This document shows positions 58,644-64,000 of a stretch of 64,000 nt of DNA, piece by piece. Origin of the DNA: DASXAI01 sp963798445 (GTDB lineage: Bacteria > Actinomycetota > Acidimicrobiia > Acidimicrobiales > Ilumatobacteraceae). The first letter of the stretch is position 1, and every line of letters starts with the position of its first letter. Both the position numbers and the translations under genes were made by a program. Location: the NCBI GenBank assembly GCA_963798445.1, contig CAWCTH010000008.1:310001-374000 (forward strand). The letters run 5' to 3'. A model generated the notes under the pieces. It was given only the letters and a program-made list of their open reading frames with translations, had not been told where the DNA came from and searched no databases.

Positions 58644-58718
58644 CTAGCACTCGCCAGAGTCGTTTGCTAACGCCTCCGACGCGGCCTAGTCTTAGCACTC
58701 GACCGTTACGAGTGCTAA
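58644..58718 (+). promoter_or_regulatory. groES promoter flanked by two CIRCE elements
   Basis: TTAGCACTC-n9-GAGTGCTAA at 58692-58718 is a perfect CIRCE, the HrcA operator. A second, imperfect one CTAGCACTC-n9-GTTTGCTAA lies at 58644-58670, 48 bases upstream. A promoter TTGCTA (58664-58669)-17-TAGTCT (58687-58692) lies between, its -35 inside the first element and its -10 touching the second. HrcA repression relieved by heat is expected. Confidence 0.9.
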
Positions 58719-58752
58719 CGCTACGAGACACGCCCAGCCAACGGAGGCCACA

Positions 58753-59046
58753 ATGGCGCTGAAGCCCCTCGATGACCGAATCGTCGTCCGCCCGAGTGAA
58801 GCGGAAGAGAAGACCGCATCGGGTCTGGTGATCCCGGACACCGCGAAAGAGAAGCCCCAGCAGGGCGAAGTGCTCGCCGTAGGTCCGGGCCGTCGCTCCG
58901 ACTACAGCGGCGACATCATTCCGCTCGACGTCAAGGTCGGCGACATCGTCGTCTACTCGAAGTATGGCGGCACCGAGATCACGGATTCCGGTGAGGACCT
59001 GCTGATCCTCACCGCCCGCGACGTGCTCGCCATCGTCCAGAAGTGA
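58753..59046 (+). CDS. groES: Co-chaperonin GroES
   Basis: 97 residues, standard. MALKPLDDRIVVRPSEAEEKTASGLVIPDTAKEKPQQGEVLAVGPGR includes the mobile loop that binds GroEL; VVYSKYGGTEI is the roof segment. It caps the GroEL cavity. ATG 58753 follows GGAGGCCACA. It is co-transcribed with groEL 14 bases later under CIRCE control. Confidence 0.98.
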   Translation: MALKPLDDRIVVRPSEAEEKTASGLVIPDTAKEKPQQGEVLAVGPGRRSDYSGDIIPLDVKVGDIVVYSKYGGTEITDSGEDLLILTARDVLAIVQK

Positions 59047-59060
59047 GGCACTGACCACAG

Positions 59061-60716
59061 ATGACGAAGATTCTCAAGTTTGACGAGGACGCTCGCCGCG
59101 CCCTCGAGGCCGGGGTGAACAAGTTGGCCGACTCGGTCAAGGTGACCCTCGGGCCCCTCGGCCGCAACGTCGTGCTCGACAAGAAGTTCGGCGCTCCCAC
59201 CATCACCAATGACGGTGTGTCCATCGCCAAGGAGGTCGAGCTCGACGACCCCTTCGAGAACCTGGGCGCGCAGCTGGTGAAGGAAGTCGCCACCAAGACG
59301 AACGACGTCGCCGGTGACGGCACCACCACGGCCACCGTGCTGGCCCAAGCGCTCGTTCGTGAAGGCCTGCGCAACGTCGCCGCCGGGGCCAGCCCCACCG
59401 GCCTCAAGCGGGGCATCGAGAAGGCCGTGGCCGCCGCCGTCGAGTCCATCAAGGCGCAGGCCAAGGACATCGACGACAAGTCCGAGATCGCCCAGGTGGC
59501 CTCCATCTCCGCCGCTGACCCTTCGGTCGGTGCCGTGATCGCCGATGCCATCGACAAGGTCGGCAAGGACGGCGTGGTCACCGTCGAAGAGTCGAACACC
59601 TTCGGCATGGACCTCGAGTTCACCGAGGGCATGCAGTTCGACAAGGGCTACCTCTCGCCGTACTTCGTGACCGATCCGGAGCGTCAGGAGGCGGTGCTCG
59701 AGGATGCGTACATCCTCATCCACCAGTCGAAGATCTCCTCGGTGCAGGCCATCTTGCCGGTACTGGAGAAGGTCATGCAGACGACCCGCCCGCTGGTGAT
59801 CATCGCCGAGGACGTGGAGGGCGAGGCCCTGGCCACGCTCGTCGTGAACAAGATCCGGGGCACGTTCAGCTCGGCGGCCGTGAAGGCCCCCGGCTTCGGT
59901 GACCGGCGCAAGGCCATGCTCGGCGACATCGCCACCCTCACCGGTGGCCAGGTCGTGGCCGAGGAAGTCGGCCTCAAGCTGGAGAACCTCACGCTCGACC
60001 TGCTCGGTCGGGCCCGCAAGGTCCTCATCACCAAGGACAACACCACCATCATCGACGGCGAGGGAACGTCCGACGATGTGAAGGCGCGGATCAACCAGAT
60101 CAAGGCCGAGATCGAGAACACCGACTCGGACTGGGACCGCGAGAAGCTCCAGGAGCGCCTGGCCAAGCTGTCCGGCGGCGTCGCCGTCATCAAGGTCGGC
60201 GCGGCGACCGAGGTGGAGCTCAAGGAGAAGAAGCACCGCATCGAAGATGCGCTGTCGGCCACCCGTGCGGCCATCGAGGAAGGTGTCGTCGCCGGTGGCG
60301 GCGTCGCCCTGCTCCGGGCCCGTCCGGCGGTCGGCGACCTCGTCAAGAAGCTCGAAGGCGACGAGGCCACCGGCGCCCGCTCGGTGTACAACGCCCTCGA
60401 GGCGCCTGCTCGGCTCATCGCCGACAACGCCGGTCACGAGGGCGCCGTGGTGGTGCCCCAGATCGAGCGGGAGACCGGCGCCATCGGCCTCAACGCCGCC
60501 ACTGGCGTGTTCGAGGACCTGGTGAAGGCCGGCGTCATCGATCCGGCCAAGGTCACCCGGGCGGCGCTGCAGAACGCCGCGTCGATCGCCGCGCTGGTCC
60601 TCACCACCGAGGCCCTTGTCGTCGAGAAGCCCGAGAAGAAGTCGGCCATGCCGGCGATGCCTGGTGGTGGCGGCATGGGTGGTATGGGCGGTATGGGTGG
60701 CATGGGGATGATGTAA
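59061..60716 (+). CDS. groL: Chaperonin GroEL
   Basis: 551 residues. GPLGRNVVLDKKFGAPTITNDGVSIAKE and the ATP loop AGDGTTTATVLAQ (about 85-97) are intact, with the apical GFGDRRKAMLGDIA (about 277) and the C-terminal GGM repeats (GGMGGMGGMGGMGMM). The Met-rich tail identifies a general-housekeeping GroEL. It folds proteins in a double ring with GroES. Actinobacteria often carry a second groEL elsewhere; none is in this window. Confidence 0.98.
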   Translation: MTKILKFDEDARRALEAGVNKLADSVKVTLGPLGRNVVLDKKFGAPTITNDGVSIAKEVELDDPFENLGAQLVKEVATKTNDVAGDGTTTATVLAQALVREGLRNVAAGASPTGLKRGIEKAVAAAVESIKAQAKDIDDKSEIAQVASISAADPSVGAVIADAIDKVGKDGVVTVEESNTFGMDLEFTEGMQFDKGYLSPYFVTDPERQEAVLEDAYILIHQSKISSVQAILPVLEKVMQTTRPLVIIAEDVEGEALATLVVNKIRGTFSSAAVKAPGFGDRRKAMLGDIATLTGGQVVAEEVGLKLENLTLDLLGRARKVLITKDNTTIIDGEGTSDDVKARINQIKAEIENTDSDWDREKLQERLAKLSGGVAVIKVGAATEVELKEKKHRIEDALSATRAAIEEGVVAGGGVALLRARPAVGDLVKKLEGDEATGARSVYNALEAPARLIADNAGHEGAVVVPQIERETGAIGLNAATGVFEDLVKAGVIDPAKVTRAALQNAASIAALVLTTEALVVEKPEKKSAMPAMPGGGGMGGMGGMGGMGMM

Positions 60717-60736
60717 GCCAGCCCTGCCTGGTGTTC

Positions 60737-60769
60737 ACGGCGCCCCGGGCCACTGGCCCGGGGCGCCGT
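60737..60769 (+). terminator. Terminator after groEL
   Basis: ACGGCGCCCCGGGCC and GGCCCGGGGCGCCGT form a perfect 15-bp stem with a three-base loop, followed by CGCGTTCC. It is the longest perfect stem noted in the window. Confidence 0.85.
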
Positions 60770-60798
60770 CGCGTTCCGCTCCTGACAGACTGCACCGG

Positions 60799-61287
60799 AT
60801 GGATCAGCGCGCCCCCAAGCTTCCGTTCTGGATCCATCAGATCGTGGAGTACGGCATCGGGGTGATGCTGATCTTCCAGGCGGTGCAGTCACCCCGCCCG
60901 GTCATCCCCCTGTTCGCCGGCCTGGCGGTCGTGGTGCTGGCCGCCACCGCCGACGGCCCCGCCGCCTGCTTCCACGTGGTGTCTCGCCCCATTCACCGGG
61001 TGCTCGACTACATCGTGGCCGTCGGGTTCCTCGTGGCCGCCGTCGTCTTCGGTCGCTCGATGGGCGGCGCCGGTCAGATCCTGCTGGTGCTCGGGGCGCT
61101 GGCCCTCGGGGTGCTCACGCTGCGATCCGACTACCGCCCCAAGGCGGCGCGCCGGGCCGAGACGAAGGCCACCCTCGACGCCATGGGCTCCGACCGCGCC
61201 GAGGAGATCGGTCGCAGCGCGGGGCGCATCGCCGCCCGGGGCGTGCAGGAGTACCGCAAGCGCTGGCCGGGCACGAAGACCCCCTGA
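60799..61287 (+). CDS. Small integral membrane protein of unknown function
   Basis: 162 residues. At least three hydrophobic segments: IVEYGIGVMLIFQAVQ, VIPLFAGLAVVVLAATA and DYIVAVGFLVAAVVFG, then QILLVLGALALGVLTL. The C-terminal third is soluble, basic and helical (RAEEIGRSAGRIAARGVQEYRKRWPG). No family recognised. ATG 60799 is preceded by a weak ribosome-binding site. It is separated from the next gene by about 58 bases. Confidence 0.75.
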   Translation: MDQRAPKLPFWIHQIVEYGIGVMLIFQAVQSPRPVIPLFAGLAVVVLAATADGPAACFHVVSRPIHRVLDYIVAVGFLVAAVVFGRSMGGAGQILLVLGALALGVLTLRSDYRPKAARRAETKATLDAMGSDRAEEIGRSAGRIAARGVQEYRKRWPGTKTP

Positions 61288-61345
61288 CGGTCGGGGCGTC
61301 CCCCAGATCCGGTGTGGTCGGGGCAACTGCCCGTACCCTGAGGGC

Positions 61346-61504
61346 ATGGAACGGCCCCCTCCCGACCCCGCCAAGCTGCTTGCCTACTGGGACGAGTGGG
61401 AGCGCGGCGAGACCACGCCCGGTCGCGTCCTGGCCAACCTCAAGACGGCCGGATTGCCCGACCTGCTGCGTGCGGCCGTCGGCTCCCCGTCTTCGCAGGT
61501 GTGA
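61346..61504 (+). CDS. 52-residue conserved-looking small protein upstream of nudL
   Basis: MERPPPDPAKLLAYWDEW and GETTPGRVLANLKTAGLPDLL form one or two amphipathic helices. AYWDEWERGETTPGRVL is a pattern I recall from short actinobacterial proteins beside NUDIX genes, but that recollection is unverified. GAGGGC precedes the ATG. The stop overlaps the GTG of nudL (GTGA), which supports real coding. The function is unknown; it may pair with the NUDIX enzyme. Confidence 0.7.
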   Translation: MERPPPDPAKLLAYWDEWERGETTPGRVLANLKTAGLPDLLRAAVGSPSSQV

Positions 61505-62194
61505 GCGAGCAGTCCGAGCCCGCCCGCCGGCGTGGCGGCGACCAGATCATCCCGCGGCCGGTGCAGTGGCAACCCGGCGCGCCGGCGCCGTGGGAGGCGG
61601 TGGGACCGCGGCCGCACATCGATCTCGACGACCTCGCTGCCGCCATCGCCGCGCGCGGCCCTGGTCGACCGTCGCCGATCGACTATCCCGATGGCCGCCG
61701 CTCGGCCGTGCTGGTGGCCTTGTTCCCCGGCGACCACGGCGTCGAGGTGGTGCTCACGCGGCGCTCGCAGACCCTCGCCAGCCACCAGGGCGAGATCAGC
61801 TTTCCCGGTGGCCGGCTCGATCCTGGCGAGACACCCGTCCAGGCGGCGCTGCGGGAGGCCTTCGAGGAAGTCGCCCTCGACCCCGCCCTCGTCTCGGTGG
61901 TGGGCGAGCTGGATCAGATCGCCACGATGGTGAGCCGCAGCCTCATCGTGCCCATCGTGGGGACGCTGGCGGCGCGGCCCGAGCTGATCGCATCGGCCGG
62001 CGAGGTCGACCGCATCCTGACGGCGCCGCTGGCCGACATGCTGGCGGCCGACGTCTACCGGGAGGAGCGCTGGGGCCGGCCCCCGCTCGACCGCGTCGAT
62101 CCACTTCTTCGAGCTGGACGACGAGACCGTGTGGGGCGCAACCGGGCGCATCATGGTGCAGCTGCTGTCGATCGCCACGGGCGTGGCCACGTGA
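61501..62194 (+). CDS. nudL: NUDIX CoA pyrophosphatase-like hydrolase, one frameshift
   Basis: Likely hydrolyses CoA or similar nucleotides. VVLTRRSQTLASHQGEISFPGG is the CoA-pyrophosphatase signature, followed by the Nudix box GRLDPGETPVQAALREAFEEV. The frame then reads LDRVDPLLRAGRR, while the +1 frame from 62096 gives SIHFFELDDETVWGATGRIMVQLL to TGA 62192-62194, as in the family. One extra G near 62095 is inferred. The corrected length is about 230. Left uncorrected, the frame appears fused to the next gene. Confidence 0.85.
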
Positions 62195-62682
62195 TCTCCG
62201 GCGGCCACATCACCCTGCGGCCGTGGGAACGCGCCGACGTCGCGTTCATCTACCACAGCTGGCAGGACGCCGAGATGCAGCGATGGACGCACGTGCATCC
62301 GTACACCGCGCTGGACGCCGCGTCCTTCATCGAACTGCACGCCCGCCCGCAGCCCGAGCAGGACGGGGCGTTCTTCGCCATCATCCGCACCGACACCGGT
62401 GAGGTGCTCGGATCGATCTCCTTCGATCACATCGACTGGGAGCTCGGTGTCGCCGACGTCGGGTACTGGGTGTCGTTGGAAGCGCGCGGCGAGGGCGTGG
62501 CGACGGGCGCACTGGAGGCGCTGGTGACATGGGGCCAGCGCGAGCTGCGCCTGGTCGAGGTGCGGCTGCACGTCGCGTCGAAGAACGTGGTCTCGCAGCG
62601 GGTGGCCGAGCGAGCGGGCTTTGCCCTCGCCGATGCCGACAGTGACGAGATGGTGGCGTACGTGCGGTCCCTGGTCCCGTAG
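62191..62682 (+). CDS. GNAT-family N-acetyltransferase
   Basis: 163 residues from GTG 62191, overlapping nudL in a GTGA. ITLRPWERADVAFIYHSWQD, GSISFDHIDWELGVADVGYWVSLEARGEGVATGALEALVTWG (acetyl-CoA loop) and RLHVASKNVVSQRVAERAGF show the RimJ/RimL type. These enzymes acetylate protein N-termini or small amines; the substrate is unknown. It ends in TAG directly followed by the GTG of the next gene. Confidence 0.88.
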   Translation: MISGGHITLRPWERADVAFIYHSWQDAEMQRWTHVHPYTALDAASFIELHARPQPEQDGAFFAIIRTDTGEVLGSISFDHIDWELGVADVGYWVSLEARGEGVATGALEALVTWGQRELRLVEVRLHVASKNVVSQRVAERAGFALADADSDEMVAYVRSLVP

Positions 62683-63237
62683 GTGGGCTTCCCTGGGGGC
62701 ACCGTCGATCTGCCCGGCCCGGCCCGGCCTGAACTGGCCGCCATCGTGGCCGGCGCCCTGCTCGATCCCTACGGCCACGGCGAACGGCTGGAGGCGGCGC
62801 TGGCCGGTGGCCTGCCGGTCGCGCCGGGGCACCTCGCCACCAATGCCTGGGTGTTCGACCCGGACCGGGCGCTCGTGCTGCTGGTGCGGCACCGCACCCT
62901 CGGTTGGGTGAACCCGGGCGGTCACCTCGACGACGGTGAGACGCCCGCGGTGGGGGCCGCTCGGGAGCTGGCCGAGGAGACCGGGTTGGTGGTGGCGCCC
63001 CTCGATGCTCGCCCCGGCCTGGTGCGGGCGGCGGTGTTCCCGGCCCGCAACGGCGAGCCGGCCCACTGGCACTGGAACATCCACCACCTGTTCATCGCCG
63101 ACCCTGGCGCCGCGCTCACGCCTGAGGAGGGAGCGCCGGTGGCCTGGTTCCCCGTCGAGGACCTGCCGTCGCCCCGCGTGGCCGATCTGGACGAGCTGCT
63201 GGCCCTCCTGGCCCCCGTCGCCCGCCAGCTCGCCTGA
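62683..63237 (+). CDS. NUDIX hydrolase
   Basis: 184 residues from GTG 62683. The Nudix box GGHLDDGETPAVGAARELAEETGL is complete, with the metal-binding Glu residues. The N-terminal 55 residues (ELAAIVAGALLDPYGHGERLEAALAGG) form a separate helical segment. HWHWNIHHLFIAD and EEGAPVAWFPVEDLPSPRVADLDELLALL complete the fold. It probably cleaves a nucleoside diphosphate-linked substrate; which is unknown. It is the last gene before a convergent region. Confidence 0.88.
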   Translation: MGFPGGTVDLPGPARPELAAIVAGALLDPYGHGERLEAALAGGLPVAPGHLATNAWVFDPDRALVLLVRHRTLGWVNPGGHLDDGETPAVGAARELAEETGLVVAPLDARPGLVRAAVFPARNGEPAHWHWNIHHLFIADPGAALTPEEGAPVAWFPVEDLPSPRVADLDELLALLAPVARQLA

Positions 63238-63295
63238 GCGGGTCCGAGCGGCGCCGCGCCGTACCGCGATGGCCCGCAGGCCGGCAACGCCGTTT

Positions 63296-63314
63296 CGCGC
63301 ACAGCCTGTGCGCG
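63296..63314. repeat. Dispersed palindrome CGCGCACAGCCTGTGCGCG, copy 2
   Basis: Identical to 49106-49124, and the identity extends upstream to CCGTTT. Both copies lie just downstream of a gene end at a convergent junction. Confidence 0.75.
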
Positions 63315-63331
63315 CAACGGCGCCGCCCCGG

Positions 63332-63407
63332 GTCGTTCTCGTCGCGCTTCAGCAGCCAGCAAATGTGACGGCATCACGCACCGAGAATCAGATCTGCACC
63401 AGGAACC
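63332..63407 (+). repeat. Dispersed ~72-bp intergenic repeat, copy B
   Basis: Begins TCGTTCTCGTCGCGCTT and ends GCACCGAGAATCAGATCTGC followed by ACCAGGAACC. It matches the minus strand of 37337-37408 at both ends, with a diverged middle and small length differences. Confidence 0.6.
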
Positions 63408-63551
63408 GATGCCGAAGCGCTCACCCACGGTGGGCTTGGAGTGCCAACGGCCCGGCCCGGCTCGCCGAGCGAGCGCGGGACCACGAACCGTGTGCAGAGG
63501 CGGAGCAAGACGACCGCACGCGCGGTGCGAAGCACCGCCCGCGTGCCGGCC

Positions 63552-64000
63552 TCACGCCAGGGTTTGGAGCAGGGCCCAGGCGGCTTCGACGTGGCGCCGT
63601 TGCGTGGTGCGGCCCCCGATGCAGAACCGCAGAGCCGGCCGTCCGTCCAGCACGGTGCGGGTGAAGAGGGCGGCGCCGGTGGCGTTGGCGGCGTCCACGA
63701 GATCATCGGTGGCGCCGTCGCCGCCGGTGTGGCGCAGGCACACGAGGTTGAGGGCCGGCGGCGCCGCCAGCTCGAAGCGATCGTCGGCGTCGACCCACGC
63801 GGCGAGCTCGGTGGCCAGCCCCACGTGGCGGCGGATCATCGCCCGCGCCGGCTCGGGACCGTCGGCGCGCAGCGTGAACCACACCTTCAGCGCCCGGAAC
63901 CGCCGGCCGAGGGGGATCTGCCAGTCGCGGTAGTCGATCACCGCCCCGGCATCACCGGCGGCGGTACGCAGGTACTCGGGCAGGATCGACAGTGCCGCCA
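63552..64000 (-). CDS. Group II pyridoxal-dependent decarboxylase, C-terminal part
   Basis: The gene runs off the right edge of the window; only the last 149 or so codons are visible. AALSILPEYLRT, IDYRDWQIPLGRRFRALKVWFTLRADG and the C-terminal LNLVCLRHTGG and GRPALRFCIGGRTTQRRHVEAAWALL match the aromatic-L-amino-acid/histidine decarboxylase family. The PLP lysine is outside the window. The substrate cannot be set from this part. The gene ends toward a shared terminator region. Confidence 0.85.
   Translation of the reverse strand, partial: AALSILPEYLRTAAGDAGAVIDYRDWQIPLGRRFRALKVWFTLRADGPEPARAMIRRHVGLATELAAWVDADDRFELAAPPALNLVCLRHTGGDGATDDLVDAANATGAALFTRTVLDGRPALRFCIGGRTTQRRHVEAAWALLQTLA

Larger units (their letters stand above)
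63238..63551. repeat. Repeat-bearing convergent intergenic region
   Basis: 314 bases without a gene. It holds the palindrome CGCGCACAGCCTGTGCGCG (63296-63314), copy B of the ~72-bp repeat (63332-63407) and a terminator-like structure GCACGCGCGGTGC/GCACCGCCCGCGTGC (63516-63546, GAA loop, two-base bulge) usable in both directions. Confidence 0.65.

Noticed and set aside
61396..62682. Apparent NUDIX-GNAT fusion protein
   Set aside because: The join is in the wrong frame for the NUDIX C-terminus. A single-base shift near 62095 gives the proper NUDIX end and a separate GTG-started GNAT gene.

Overview
This window is from a high-GC actinobacterium. The support is C-ending codon preference, a coiled insertion after the first zinc finger of RpoC, paired MurT/GatD, and the actinobacterial order rplM-rpsI-glmM-glmS-acpS-nnr-alr-tsaE-tsaB-rimI-tsaD-groES-groEL. 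An Acidimicrobiia-like lineage is a reasonable guess, but no rRNA is present to test it. Almost every gene is transcribed rightward and most are housekeeping genes.

Layout. (1) 1-6.4 kb: tRNA-Met, a first tuf, rpmG, an inserted ECF sigma/anti-sigma pair, tRNA-Trp, secE-nusG-rplK-rplA-rplJ-rplL. (2) 6.4-15.1 kb: a DUF2510/DUF4328 membrane protein, then rpoB-rpoC behind a clear promoter and ending in a strong terminator. (3) 15.1-21.4 kb: a saccharopine-dehydrogenase-like gene, then rpsL-rpsG-fusA-tuf-rpsJ. (4) 21.4-24.2 kb: a non-ribosomal island separating rpsJ from rplC, with a MocR regulator remnant, a small Cys/His protein, a double-DUF427 protein and an alpha/beta hydrolase. (5) 24.3-37.2 kb: S10, spc and adk-map genes, rplC to map. 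(6) 37.2-44.9 kb: infA-rpmJ-rpsM-rpsK-rpsD-rpoA-rplQ-truA, a FAH-family gene, rplM-rpsI-glmM. (7) 45-48.8 kb: a giant GlmS homologue and acpS. (8) 49.2-52 kb: murT-gatD-methyltransferase on the minus strand. (9) 52-60.7 kb: nnr-alr-udg-tsaE-tsaB-rimI-tsaD-lipoprotein and CIRCE-controlled groES-groEL. (10) 60.8-64 kb: a membrane protein, a 52-residue gene, two NUDIX hydrolases, a GNAT protein and a truncated group II decarboxylase on the minus strand.

The genes supply transcription (RpoA/B/C, NusG), translation (about 30 ribosomal proteins, EF-Tu twice, EF-G, IF-1), secretion (SecE, SecY), protein maturation (Map, GroES/EL), tRNA modification (TsaB/D/E, TruA) and peptidoglycan precursors (GlmM, GlmS, Alr, MurT/GatD). 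Recognisable -35/-10 pairs with 17-bp spacing, several ending in TATCCT, sit before rpoB, rplC and rplM, with related ones before rpsL and groES.

The most unusual items are: a 1138-residue GlmS homologue in the normal glmS position with large insertions and an extra C-terminal region; two tuf genes identical over the coding sequence only, with codon use unlike their neighbours; low-complexity tails on L22, L4, S3, S17 and NusG; a probable CTG start for infA; a 57-bp repeat before both infA and glmS; other dispersed intergenic repeats; and a tandem CIRCE. Six genes (rplJ, rplD, rpsS, truA, an esterase, nudL) are each interrupted by one single-base frameshift. Because several are essential, sequencing or assembly error is the simplest explanation.
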